From contig JAZUNZ010000003.1 in NCBI GenBank assembly GCA_045604405.1, forward strand, positions 1 to 64,000: 64,000 nt of DNA. The letters run 5' to 3'. This DNA is from UMGS1649 sp045604405 (lineage in GTDB: Bacteria; Bacillota; Clostridia; TANB77; CAG-465). The position numbers were made by a program, and so were the translations under genes. Shown one piece after another: positions 44,121 to 53,359 of this stretch; position 1 is the first letter of the stretch, and every line of letters begins with the position of its first letter. The notes below the pieces were generated by a model. The model made no database searches. It was not told where the DNA came from and was given only the letters and a program-made list of their open reading frames with translations.

Positions 44121-45444
44121 ATTCTCCTTTTGTTCCCTTATCTATATTCTTTTTCCTTTGATCTATTTCATCTAAAACAGCATTAGCTTCTCGTACTTCC
44201 TCACATAAAGCTCTTTGTGCTAAAGATCCTATATCTGATGTTGTCAATTCTTTTTGTCCATACAACTTGTTTAAAATACTATTGTAATACCATTTTTGTT
44301 TCTCTATCTTTTCCGAGATCTTTCCTTCAAGTACAAATTGTATTTTAGCCGAATATTCTTCAATGTCCCCGTGATTTATTCTAACTGCATTTTCTTCTTT
44401 CAAAAATTCATCATTAGACATTTCCAAATAATATTTTGAAACCTCTCCATATCTATCTGCATCTTCCGGTATTTCAAATGATTCAAATTCTTCGTTTGTC
44501 ATATACACTAGCCTTGTACTATGTGAGCCCTCTAGAGGTTCCGCAACTAAAAGGCGCCCTTGTTTTCCTTTAGGATTTTCATATATAAACGCAGTATATA
44601 CATTCGGAACTATATTGCCTTCTTCATCATATCCATTTACATTTATAACATGTGTTGGTTTCATTTGTCTTAACAAGTTTTCTCTTTGAGTAAATGGATA
44701 TATAGGACTTTTTCTACTAGGTGTATTCCCCTGCGTGATATGTGCCTTAGGAGCTTTTGTTCCTTGGCGTTGATTTATAGTTATGGCATGTATATATGAT
44801 TGCTTCTGTTCCTCCGATAAATATTCATAATACTCTGTTAAGTTTTCGGCAGCTTGTACCATACTATCTTTTATTCCATTTAATGAAAACTCATCTAAAG
44901 GAGAATCTTGTCTAGCAGCAAATATTGTTTGCAAATGTTGTCTTTCTTCTTCACTTATATCTAATGCGTCCACTATATTCTGTATACTATTTGACTTTAA
45001 TACCCCTAGAATCTTTTCACAAAATTCATCCTCACTTATTTGAAGTATCTTGCCACCCTTATATGGATTTTCACTAATTATAGCTTTTGTCCAATTATCT
45101 AATCCATTTACAATTAATTTTAATCCTTTATCGTCTATATTAAGTGAAATATCTTTTACTTTAGTGGATACTAATTTTTTCATCGATTCTTTTCTGTCAT
45201 CATCTTTGTCTTCAAAATATTTCCCTTGTTTTTCATTTCTTCTTAAATAATTTTCAATATAACCGGGATTATTTTCTTTTAGTGTCTCAACCATTGCTCT
45301 TTGTATAATTTCTCTGTCTATTTTTTCTGTAAAAATCCATTCCATAGGAATTACTATCCCTTTTTTATCTCCTATTAATATTTCATTATCCGCTTTTAGT
45401 TCAAAATACTGTCTAAGTACTTTTAAAAAAGTTTTTTCTTCCAT
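44110..45444 (-). CDS. Hypothetical 444-aa protein
   Basis: Not recognised. Soluble, mostly helical N-terminal half, followed by a beta-rich central domain (HVINVNGYDEEGNIVPNVYTAF region near 270-330, shown in part) and a helical C-terminus. No signal peptide or membrane segment. GGAGAG before ATG. Forms a two-gene unit with the overlapping 148-aa gene. The pair is placed between the tyrS region and the metal ABC operon without clear functional link. Confidence 0.6.
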   Translation of the reverse strand: MEEKTFLKVLRQYFELKADNEILIGDKKGIVIPMEWIFTEKIDREIIQRAMVETLKENNPGYIENYLRRNEKQGKYFEDKDDDRKESMKKLVSTKVKDISLNIDDKGLKLIVNGLDNWTKAIISENPYKGGKILQISEDEFCEKILGVLKSNSIQNIVDALDISEEERQHLQTIFAARQDSPLDEFSLNGIKDSMVQAAENLTEYYEYLSEEQKQSYIHAITINQRQGTKAPKAHITQGNTPSRKSPIYPFTQRENLLRQMKPTHVINVNGYDEEGNIVPNVYTAFIYENPKGKQGRLLVAEPLEGSHSTRLVYMTNEEFESFEIPEDADRYGEVSKYYLEMSNDEFLKEENAVRINHGDIEEYSAKIQFVLEGKISEKIEKQKWYYNSILNKLYGQKELTTSDIGSLAQRALCEEVREANAVLDEIDQRKKNIDKGTKGEYDG

Positions 45445-45548
45445 AATCTCTCTCCATTATATAATTTACAATATTATTAAATAACTAATTTCAAAAAATG
45501 TCAACTATTTGCTTTAGAATTAAATTGTGGTTCTTTCAATTATATAGC

Positions 45549-45590
45549 AAAAATCACAAACAGTTTATGACATCACCGCTTGTGATTTTT
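45549..45590 (-). terminator. Terminator of the metal ABC transporter operon
   Basis: Perfect 11-bp stem AAAAATCACAA/TTGTGATTTTT (45549-45559 with 45580-45590), just past the permease stop. Confidence 0.75.
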
Positions 45591-45595
45591 TATTT

Positions 45596-46429
45596 TTATT
45601 TCTTTCTAAACACAAATGTTACAAAGAATATTATTGCACTTATTACAACTATTGTTGGTCCTGTTGCTATTTCAAATATGAAGGATAATATTAATCCTAA
45701 TATTCCACTAAATAGAGATATTAACACTGAATAAAGTGTATATTGTCTCATATTACTAGATATGTTTCTACTAGCTGCTGCAGGAAGAATTAATAGAGCG
45801 TTTATTAAAAGTATTCCTACCCATTTTATAGTAAGCATTACAATTACAGCTATAAGTATGCCAAATATATTTTCAATTAAATTTACATTTATTGATTTGC
45901 TTTTTGCAAGTGTTGGGTTAGTACTTGTAACAACTAGCATATTGCATAACTTAAACCAAATTACTATTGTTATAACTAGTATTATTAATAGTGTCAATAT
46001 TTCCTCTATTGTTACGCTAAGTATATCCCCTACTAAATACTGTGAGTATTTGTTTATACCACCATACTTAGACATTAGCATTAAGCCTACAGCCACTGCG
46101 CTTGATGAAAACACACTAATAATCGTATCTGTAGATGCAGTCTTTTTGTTTTTTATATAATTTAAAAGTAAAGCAAATACTATAGCAAATATTATCATGG
46201 ACATTGAATAGTTGCTAACACCTATTATTGTACCTAGAGCAATTCCTGTTAATGCAGAGTGTCCTAATGCGTCTGAAAAAAATGACATTTTATTGTTTAC
46301 AATCATAGTCCCTACTATACCAAATAGTGGTGCTATTATAACTAAAGCTAAAAGTGCATTCTTCATAAATTCATATTGCATAAATGAAAATGGTAAAATA
46401 GTTTCTATTATATTATATATTATATCCAT
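45596..46429 (-). CDS. znuB: Zinc/manganese ABC transporter permease (ZnuB/MntB family)
   Basis: A 277-aa ABC-3 family permease with about eight to nine membrane helices; the FFSDALGHSALTGIALG motif near residue 50 is the family signature. Last gene of a znuA-znuC-znuB operon, two bases after the ATPase. Metal is inferred to be zinc from the histidine-rich loop of the binding protein; manganese is possible. Confidence 0.88.
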   Translation of the reverse strand: MDIIYNIIETILPFSFMQYEFMKNALLALVIIAPLFGIVGTMIVNNKMSFFSDALGHSALTGIALGTIIGVSNYSMSMIIFAIVFALLLNYIKNKKTASTDTIISVFSSSAVAVGLMLMSKYGGINKYSQYLVGDILSVTIEEILTLLIILVITIVIWFKLCNMLVVTSTNPTLAKSKSINVNLIENIFGILIAVIVMLTIKWVGILLINALLILPAAASRNISSNMRQYTLYSVLISLFSGILGLILSFIFEIATGPTIVVISAIIFFVTFVFRKK

Positions 46430-46431
46430 AT

Positions 46432-47157
46432 TTACACCATCCCTACTTTAAATTCATTAGAAAACTCTGGTGACGAAAGGACTTCATCTGGCGTTCCTAC
46501 TTTTAATATTTTTCTATTTAAAAGCACTACTTTATCTGCATAGTCTTTTATATATTCAAAATCATGAGATACAATAAATATTGCTATATCATGTTTTTCT
46601 TTTAGTTTCTTTATTAGTTTATAAAACTCCCTCTTACCTTTAGCATCTATACCACTTACTGGCTCATCCATAATTAGAAGTTCTGGATATGGCATGGTCG
46701 CCATAGCAATTAAAACCCTTTGAAGCTCCCCACCAGATAAGTCACATATTCTTTTATCTATAAGTTTATCTGCACCAAATTCCTTTAAGTGGTTCCCAAT
46801 TTCCTCATACTTTTTCTTAGACTTTCTAAAAAATACTGACGGCCCACTTGTTGCGCTACAAAGTAAATCATATACACTCATAGGTGATGATTCTACTTCT
46901 AGCTTTTGTGGTACGTAGCCTATAGTAAGCTTGGTACTATCTGTATGTTTACTAGAGAAAGTAACATTTCCTGTATAATTTTTCTCTCCCAACATCGCCT
47001 TAATTAGAGTAGACTTTCCAGCTCCATTTTTACCAACCAACATTGTAATTTCGTTACAATGCAAATGAAGCGATATGTTTTCTAATATTTTATTGCTATC
47101 TATTTTTACTGTAAGCTTGTCTATCTTTGTACAGCAATGATTACAATTACCTTTCAT
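46432..47157 (-). CDS. znuC: Zinc/manganese ABC transporter ATP-binding protein
   Basis: A 241-aa ATPase. Walker A is VGKNGAGKSTL near residue 42, the signature LSGGELQR near 143, Walker B LLIMDEPVSGID. The first residues contain an extra C-x2-HCC motif (GNCNHCCTK), unusual for ZnuC and possibly metal-sensing. Between substrate-binding and permease genes. Confidence 0.9.
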   Translation of the reverse strand: MKGNCNHCCTKIDKLTVKIDSNKILENISLHLHCNEITMLVGKNGAGKSTLIKAMLGEKNYTGNVTFSSKHTDSTKLTIGYVPQKLEVESSPMSVYDLLCSATSGPSVFFRKSKKKYEEIGNHLKEFGADKLIDKRICDLSGGELQRVLIAMATMPYPELLIMDEPVSGIDAKGKREFYKLIKKLKEKHDIAIFIVSHDFEYIKDYADKVVLLNRKILKVGTPDEVLSSPEFSNEFKVGMV

Positions 47158-47168
47158 TTTATTCCTTT

Positions 47169-48098
47169 CTATCTTAATGCCTCTTTAAGCACGTTTAGAT
47201 TTTCTCTCATTATATTTATATATTCATCCCTATTATTCTTACCAGACGTCACGGGATTTAACATATATACCTTTGCCCCTGTTTCTTTAGCAATCATATC
47301 TACAAGCTTTAAACTATATTCTGGTTCAACAAATATTGCTTTTACGTTGTTTCTCTTTATGCTCTCAATAATATCTGCTATTTCTCCAGCACTTGGAATT
47401 TTACCATGTTCATTTTCTACTACAGCAATTACATTTAATCCATAGTCACCTGCAAAATAGTCAAAGGTGTTGTGGAATGTTACAATGTTTTTGCTATTTA
47501 ATGTGGCTATAACACTCGTTATATCTTGTTCTAATTTGTTTAGTTTCGCTATATATACTTCTGTATTTGACTCATACTTTTCTTTGTTTGCACTATCTAG
47601 TTTAACAAGCTCATCACAAATATTTTGTACTTGTTTTATATATTTTTTTATACTTACGAAAATATGTGGATTTGTTTCGTGAGAATGTTCTTCCTGTTCT
47701 TCATGATAACCATGTTTTTCCTCACATTCTTCATGTATAATTTCAATTCCATTTGATGCATCAATTATATCTAACGATTCAAAATTTGATATAACCTTAT
47801 CCATAAAGCCTTCCATGCCAGCTCCATTTATAACAAGCGTATCTGCCTTGGCTAAAGTTACAAGCTCAGATGTAGTTAAAATATAATCATGAATGCAGCC
47901 TGTAGTCTCTTGTGTTAAATTAGTAACTACTACATCTTCTATTCCGTCTGTTACGTTAAGTGTTGCAATGTACATTGGATAAAAAGATGTTACAATATTA
48001 AACTTAGATTCTTCCCTCTCATTTACATTTACTGCAAGTATAATTGTTACAATTATTACTACAACCAATACACATATTGTTATTATCTTACTTTTCAT
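47169..48098 (-). CDS. znuA: Zinc/manganese ABC transporter substrate-binding protein
   Basis: A 309-aa cluster A-I solute-binding protein. An N-terminal hydrophobic segment (residues 5-24) anchors or exports it; I see no lipobox Cys. The acidic His-rich loop HGYHEEQEEHSHETNPH (about 150-166) is typical of zinc-specific ZnuA. Metal-ligand regions include GCIHDY and FHNTFDYF. ATG 48098 follows GGAG. First gene of the operon; a Zur-type operator was not recognisable. Confidence 0.88.
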   Translation of the reverse strand: MKSKIITICVLVVVIIVTIILAVNVNEREESKFNIVTSFYPMYIATLNVTDGIEDVVVTNLTQETTGCIHDYILTTSELVTLAKADTLVINGAGMEGFMDKVISNFESLDIIDASNGIEIIHEECEEKHGYHEEQEEHSHETNPHIFVSIKKYIKQVQNICDELVKLDSANKEKYESNTEVYIAKLNKLEQDITSVIATLNSKNIVTFHNTFDYFAGDYGLNVIAVVENEHGKIPSAGEIADIIESIKRNNVKAIFVEPEYSLKLVDMIAKETGAKVYMLNPVTSGKNNRDEYINIMRENLNVLKEALR

Positions 48099-48179
48099 TT
48101 TCAATCTCCATATAGTATTATACAACATTTGCCATATTTTGTACAGTTTTTGACAGCACAGTTTACAAAATTCGACAAA

Positions 48180-48211
48180 AATAACTGCTAGAATTTAGTC
48201 TAACAGTTATT
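48180..48211. terminator. Terminator after the germination operon
   Basis: A 13-bp stem with one mismatch (48180-48192 with 48199-48211), T tracts on both sides, between gerKB and znuA. Confidence 0.75.
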
Positions 48212-48236
48212 TTTATTATTCTTATTCATTTTTAGA

Positions 48237-49334
48237 TTATAATAATCCTCTAGCTTTTGCCACTACATAAGTTATAAGAGGTACAGCCAATCCAAATATT
48301 AAGTTTATATTAGCCATAAATTTTGTAAATAACATTTGTAAGGCAAAAAAGTTATTTGCAATTAACATAGCAAATATGAAAATTATAAACACAAGTGGTG
48401 TTACTGCAATTCTTCTTTTTGTGAGCTTAAATCTTTGTTTACATATATTGCTTGCTACTATTATATTATATGTAATTAATATAAAGTCTGCAACCACCCA
48501 AAACGTAACAAATATAGATTCTATTCTTTCAATTACTCCAAATACACTTATAACTTTTAATGCCATAAAGAAAGGTTGAGCAAGCGTTGGCAGCAAGTCT
48601 TTTCCAAATGTACCTAATGTTACAAATACTCCTATTAGCCCTATTATTGCTATAACGACAGATGCTATTATTCCATATTTTTTAATATTTTTCCTGTCTT
48701 CGATTTTTTCTGTAAAAAACATTCCTATTGTTAATGTTCCAAAAATACTTGTTCCCCTAAGAATAGCTCGCGGAATACCCATTATCTCTTGTTTATTTAC
48801 TGGCCAAACGTTTTTTATTTCAAAATTAGAAGCTGATGCTATTACAACAAAAACTATAATTATTAAAAACAACTCAAAAAATATTTCCGCGAATCTACCA
48901 AAATTAGATATTCTGCCTCTTGCAACAAAAAATGTTAGTATTAACATTGTAGTCAAAAGAAATATAATTGGTGTGTATATGTATGTAGTAGAAATTAATC
49001 TTTCACCAAAAAATCTTAATTGTGCAGCTACAAATATTAAAATCCATAATAGATATGCAAAAGAGAGAATTTTTCCCATTACTTTCCCGTATACCGTATC
49101 AAAAACATTATTTAGGTTTTTTGGTTTTCCCTCTTTACTTTTTATCTTATTAATTAATTCGTGCAATACGCACACAAGAAGTATCGCAGGAATAATCGTA
49201 AGGAGTGCTCCAATCCATGCTCCTCTACCGGCAGTATCTGTCAAGCTAATAGGGAAATATCTAACTATTGGAACAATCGATACCAGTATGCATATTATTG
49301 CTAGTTGATACATTGACACTTTATCGTCCCTCAT
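48237..49334 (-). CDS. gerKB: Spore germination permease-like subunit (GerAB/GerKB family)
   Basis: A 365-aa membrane protein with about ten helices, the amino-acid-permease-like B subunit of a nutrient germinant receptor. ATG 49334 follows GGAGG; the TTG at 49349 precedes the site. Last of a four-gene operon in the order A, C, small protein, B. The B subunit binds the germinant in known receptors. Confidence 0.88.
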   Translation of the reverse strand: MRDDKVSMYQLAIICILVSIVPIVRYFPISLTDTAGRGAWIGALLTIIPAILLVCVLHELINKIKSKEGKPKNLNNVFDTVYGKVMGKILSFAYLLWILIFVAAQLRFFGERLISTTYIYTPIIFLLTTMLILTFFVARGRISNFGRFAEIFFELFLIIIVFVVIASASNFEIKNVWPVNKQEIMGIPRAILRGTSIFGTLTIGMFFTEKIEDRKNIKKYGIIASVVIAIIGLIGVFVTLGTFGKDLLPTLAQPFFMALKVISVFGVIERIESIFVTFWVVADFILITYNIIVASNICKQRFKLTKRRIAVTPLVFIIFIFAMLIANNFFALQMLFTKFMANINLIFGLAVPLITYVVAKARGLL

Positions 49335-49335
49335 A

Positions 49336-49539
49336 TTAAATTCCTCCAAATCTAAACATTTTCACAAATATTTCCGCAACACCTTCTCTGTTTGGATTTA
49401 AAAAAAAGAAAACACCAAGCGCAGCACATACAGTCATTGCTATAATGTAAAATACAATATCTGATTTTTTACTACTTGTCTTTAAATCTTTAAAATCTAT
49501 AAGTATTCCCGTAGTTAGTAAAATTAAATAATATATCAC
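49336..49539 (-). CDS. Small two-helix membrane protein of the germination operon (CLC_0170-like)
   Basis: A 67-aa protein with two hydrophobic segments (about 2-15 and 28-47). Small proteins of this type occur in clostridial ger operons and have been called CLC_0170 family. It overlaps the start of gerKC's stop by one base and abuts gerKB, so it is surely co-translated. It may be an analogue of the GerD/2TM accessory subunits. Confidence 0.6.
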   Translation of the reverse strand: MIYYLILLTTGILIDFKDLKTSSKKSDIVFYIIAMTVCAALGVFFFLNPNREGVAEIFVKMFRFGGI

Positions 49540-50774
49540 TACTTTTCTCCTTTCTGGTGCTCATTGCTGTCTATAATGTCATATGTTGTTTTTATTTTTC
49601 CATTACCGTTTATTGTTATTTTAGAGTTCTTTAGAATGTCTATAAAGTCTCCTTTGCTGTTCTCATATTTAAATGGATGTTTAAACTCCAAACTTTGACT
49701 TAAATTTAAAAAATCCACTCCTCTTTCTATTTCAATATTTATTATTTCTCTTAATTGTTCGGCTACCTTGTCATTTAATTTATCCTCAAAGTAATCTATT
49801 TTGTCCTGAGTAAATATTGGCACTTGAGCATTTGTTTCTTCATAATCTGCTTGAAAATCTACGTCAATAACAAGTTCATTTATAACACCTTTGGGGTTAA
49901 ACTTAAAACTTATATCTGTATTTAACTTTTCTACTCTAAATGAGACAAAGTATTCATCATCATATACCTGTAATACATTTACATTGTCTTCTTTTAATAT
50001 ATAGTTTGCAAAAATTGTTTGATCCTCACTTAAATATTCTATTAAAACATTATTAGCAATAACCGCCGCCCCACCATAAGTAAAAGAAGTTACTGCTTTT
50101 TTTGTGCTACTTTTATCTGAACTCGAACCTTGATTGTTTTCTTCTTCCTCCATCTGGCTGTCATAAAATTCCAAAGAATTTACTAATCCATCTCCTCTCT
50201 TAGAAAAAGTAATATGTCCTAAATCTACAATACTCGTCTCTACACTAGCGCTTGAAAGCCAATAATTTTCTTCCATATTTCTTATTTTTTCTGCAACTTT
50301 AAAATCTAATTTAGAAGCCTTTTCTAAAAATTCTTTTGCACTCATTCCTTTTGATATATATATTTTAGAATTAAGTCTTGTTTGGTAACCTCTTGCAACT
50401 GCGTCCGTAACATGCTCTATATCCGTTTTTAAGGTGTCTTCTCCTATTATAAAGTACTTTATATGACTTGCTGTAAGAAATTTGTCTGTAGTTGTTTGTA
50501 GCTGCCTTAGTGCCATGGAATAACTGTCTGCTGTCATATGTATTACTTTGCTTTCACCAGAATTTGCGCCCGATTCACTACCCGAACTACTTTCTGAAGA
50601 TTGATTTCGTTTTAGAAGAGTAATTCTATATCCATTATCCACTCTATCTAGTCCTGCTACCATTATAATTTCTGTATTTGATATATCACGTCTTAAAGGC
50701 ATTAACTCCGCATTAAAAAGCGTGACTGCCACAATTCCTATTATTGTTATAGCTAATATAATTTTTGTTCTCAT
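49539..50774 (-). CDS. gerKC: Germination receptor C subunit (GerAC/GerKC family)
   Basis: A 411-aa Ger(x)C family protein, normally a lipoprotein on the outer face of the inner spore membrane. Here the N-terminal hydrophobic stretch (residues 4-22) lacks a lipobox Cys, so it would be held by an uncleaved anchor. GLDRVDNGYRITLL, then AVARGYQTRLNSKIYISKG (in part) fit the family. A serine/glycine-rich insertion occurs near residues 60-72. ATG 50774 follows AAGGTGG. Confidence 0.85.
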   Translation of the reverse strand: MRTKIILAITIIGIVAVTLFNAELMPLRRDISNTEIIMVAGLDRVDNGYRITLLKRNQSSESSSGSESGANSGESKVIHMTADSYSMALRQLQTTTDKFLTASHIKYFIIGEDTLKTDIEHVTDAVARGYQTRLNSKIYISKGMSAKEFLEKASKLDFKVAEKIRNMEENYWLSSASVETSIVDLGHITFSKRGDGLVNSLEFYDSQMEEEENNQGSSSDKSSTKKAVTSFTYGGAAVIANNVLIEYLSEDQTIFANYILKEDNVNVLQVYDDEYFVSFRVEKLNTDISFKFNPKGVINELVIDVDFQADYEETNAQVPIFTQDKIDYFEDKLNDKVAEQLREIINIEIERGVDFLNLSQSLEFKHPFKYENSKGDFIDILKNSKITINGNGKIKTTYDIIDSNEHQKGEK

Positions 50775-50776
50775 AT

Positions 50777-52231
50777 CTACCACCTTGCCATTTTATCCTT
50801 ACTTTTATTTATAGGTTCTCTAAACACCGTGTCAGATAAAATGTTTTTTCCGTTATTTGATGTGAATGGCTTTAGATATGGCACACCAAAACTTTCTATA
50901 GAACACATATAATAAAATAGTGCGATCAACGCAATAGAAAGCCCAAAAAATCCTGCTATAGAAGCGCATATTACAAGAAGCAATCTATTTATTCTAATTG
51001 TATTTGCAAGGTCTTGATTCGGTATAACAAAACCACATATTGCAGCTATAGCTACAATAACAACAACAGCTGGCGAAACAAACTTAGCATTTACCGCAGC
51101 TTCTCCTACAATCAAAGCTCCAACAATAGATACTGTCTGCCCTGCCGTCTTTGGCATCCTAGCACCTGCCTCTAATAATATTTCAAATGCAACAAGCATT
51201 ATTATAACTTCTAAGAAAGCTGGTAGTGGTACATTCTGTTTACTCTGTATTATACTTTCTGCAAGCGTCGTAGGTAGCATTTCTTGGTGGAAAGTAGTAA
51301 CAGCAACATAAAGTGCCGGAAGTAACATTGATACAAACATACACACATATCTTAATGCACGTATAAATGAGCTTACAAAATAATTTATGTTGTACTCTTC
51401 AGTAGCTTGCATAAACATTGCAAGAACTGCTGGTGCTAAATAGCAACAAGGAAATCCATCTAAAAAAATTGCGACCTTTCCCTCAATCAGATTTGCCGCG
51501 ACCTTATCTGGTCTTTCCGTGACAATGGTTTGTGGAAATATACTAAATTTTCTATCAATAATATGTTCTTCAAAGTCTCCTACAGATACAATGCTTGGAA
51601 CTTTGACACTTTTTATCCTTTCTTTTATACTTAAAACTAAATCTTCGCTAGCCACCCCTTCAACGTACATAATGTTAACTTTAGTTTTTGTTTCTTCTCC
51701 TATCTCTTGTTCTAACACTTTTAACTTATCTGTTTGTAATCTTCTTCTAACTAACGACACGTTTATTGCACTTGCCTCTATAAAGCTTTCTCTTGCACCC
51801 TTTACAGCAATTTCATTTTCAGGCTTTTCAACGGCTCTTTTACTAAATCCCACCGCATTAAATATGTAACCTTCACTTTCACATACCAAAACAAAGTTTG
51901 CTGCAAGTATATTTGATACTATCTTGTCTACATCTGTTTCAACCTTTATATCCAAGTGATAAATTTTACCGCTTTTTATAACCCCCAAAAGGTCTGTAGA
52001 ATTTTCAATATTTTGAATCTCGTCTGCTATTGGCATTAAAACCGCCTCATCTATTAATAGCTTATCTATAAACTGGTCTATATACATTTTATATATCTCT
52101 ACGTTTGTAGTCTCTGACACAATTTTTTGGCACACAAAATCACTACAGTTTTTAAATCTATCGCAAATAGCGCTTACTAAATTCAATTTATTTTCGTTAC
52201 TTTTTTCCTTCTTCTTTTTAATAAATTTCAT
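50777..52231 (-). CDS. gerKA: Germination receptor A subunit (GerAA/GerKA family)
   Basis: A 484-aa GerA-family protein: a large N-terminal cytoplasmic domain followed by about five membrane helices (from about residue 290). Family regions include KVAIFLDGFPCCYLAPA, ALYVAVTTFHQEMLP and EILLEAGARMPKTAGQTVSIVGALIVG (each shown in part). First gene of the operon. Together with B and C it forms the receptor that senses germinants. Confidence 0.93.
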   Translation of the reverse strand: MKFIKKKKEKSNENKLNLVSAICDRFKNCSDFVCQKIVSETTNVEIYKMYIDQFIDKLLIDEAVLMPIADEIQNIENSTDLLGVIKSGKIYHLDIKVETDVDKIVSNILAANFVLVCESEGYIFNAVGFSKRAVEKPENEIAVKGARESFIEASAINVSLVRRRLQTDKLKVLEQEIGEETKTKVNIMYVEGVASEDLVLSIKERIKSVKVPSIVSVGDFEEHIIDRKFSIFPQTIVTERPDKVAANLIEGKVAIFLDGFPCCYLAPAVLAMFMQATEEYNINYFVSSFIRALRYVCMFVSMLLPALYVAVTTFHQEMLPTTLAESIIQSKQNVPLPAFLEVIIMLVAFEILLEAGARMPKTAGQTVSIVGALIVGEAAVNAKFVSPAVVVIVAIAAICGFVIPNQDLANTIRINRLLLVICASIAGFFGLSIALIALFYYMCSIESFGVPYLKPFTSNNGKNILSDTVFREPINKSKDKMARW

Positions 52232-52278
52232 AATATACTCCTAGCATTATTATTTGTAAAATATATTTATATATGCAA

Positions 52279-52300
52279 AAAGAGTGGCTGACCACTCTTT
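52279..52300 (-). terminator. Terminator after ytfJ
   Basis: AAAGAGTGG/CCACTCTTT stem (52279-52287 with 52292-52300), 4-nt loop, overlapping the ytfJ stop. Confidence 0.8.
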
Positions 52301-52730
52301 AATTTTGTTCGCCGTTTTGAACCTTTAACCTTTGACTAGATTTTAATAGGCTCTTATCCACAGTATCCACTAACTTGTTTGCCAATTCTGGAAGCGCATC
52401 TACTAGTTTGTCTAGTGGTCTATCCGCATCTACTGTTAGTAGTTTAATTGTTCCATCTTTTACTACCAAGAAAGCAACTGGTGTAATTTTTACACCAGCT
52501 CCACTACCTCCACCAAATGGAAGCTTTGGATTTTCTGAGAATTTATTCAGTTTATTTGTGTTAAACTCACTTCCTCCTGCTGCAAAACCAAAACATACTT
52601 TAGATACTGGTATTATAGTAGTCCCGTCCGGGGTTTCCACTGTATCTCCTACTATTGTGTTTACATCAATCATATCTCTAAGTGAACTCATTGCTGTTAC
52701 CATTAAATTTTCAATCGGATGCTCTGCCAT
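52299..52730 (-). CDS. ytfJ: Sporulation protein YtfJ (GerW)
   Basis: A 143-aa YtfJ/GerW protein: HPIENLMVTAMSSLRDMIDVN at the start (shown in part), then PVSKVCFGFAAGGSEF and a glycine-rich FGGGSGAGVKITPVAFLVV. In Bacillus it is a forespore protein needed for germination with some nutrients. It overlaps the DUF2953 gene start region by 20 bases; the pair is conserved in Clostridia. Confidence 0.92.
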   Translation of the reverse strand: MAEHPIENLMVTAMSSLRDMIDVNTIVGDTVETPDGTTIIPVSKVCFGFAAGGSEFNTNKLNKFSENPKLPFGGGSGAGVKITPVAFLVVKDGTIKLLTVDADRPLDKLVDALPELANKLVDTVDKSLLKSSQRLKVQNGEQN

Positions 52731-53337
52731 ATTCTTCTCTCCTTTTCTTAAATACTAATATCTTATTCTTTCCATTTTCTTCTTTTAAAAGCTTAAAATA
52801 TTCTTTTCCAATTACTTTTATAGTATCTGCAATACTTATTTTAATTATACCCTCCAGCTTTAAATTTGCTAATTTTTCACCTATATATGTTTGATAGTAC
52901 AATCTTTTCATATTAAATTTATCTTGATTTAAATTTATATACATGCAAATTATTGTGTTCAATGCAGCATTAACGTAAGAGTTTGCAATTGGCTCCCCTA
53001 AATTGAACCCTAGTGATAAAACAAATTTGTCTATATAGCTTTTCTTAATCAACTGATAAATAGTATCACTATTATTAAATAGTTTCTTTATTTTATTTTC
53101 TTTTTGTTTTTTAGTGACCTTTTTGTTTTCTAATATTTTTTTATGAAAAACTGGTATTAATCCACAAAGCTTAAATGTAATTTTGCTTTCTACGCCTTTT
53201 ATTTTTTTTACATCCAAAAAATATTTATCACAAGTAATATATAGCGTAATTTGTATACTTGATCGTACAAATAATATTAAAAATAGCACAAAAAATATAG
53301 CTAATGAAAGTTTTAAAATCATACTATCACCAGCCAT
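52711..53337 (-). CDS. DUF2953 membrane-anchored protein (YtfI-like)
   Basis: A 208-aa protein with one N-terminal transmembrane helix followed by a domain of the DUF2953 type (FNLGEPIANSYVNAALNTI region, in part). It regularly accompanies ytfJ downstream of scpA. I start at ATG 53337; the ribosome site (GGAAA) is weak, and the TTG at 53349 is an alternative. Confidence 0.75.
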   Translation of the reverse strand: MAGDSMILKLSLAIFFVLFLILFVRSSIQITLYITCDKYFLDVKKIKGVESKITFKLCGLIPVFHKKILENKKVTKKQKENKIKKLFNNSDTIYQLIKKSYIDKFVLSLGFNLGEPIANSYVNAALNTIICMYINLNQDKFNMKRLYYQTYIGEKLANLKLEGIIKISIADTIKVIGKEYFKLLKEENGKNKILVFKKRREEYGRASD

Positions 53338-53359
53338 ATTATTTTCCAAATTTTATGAA

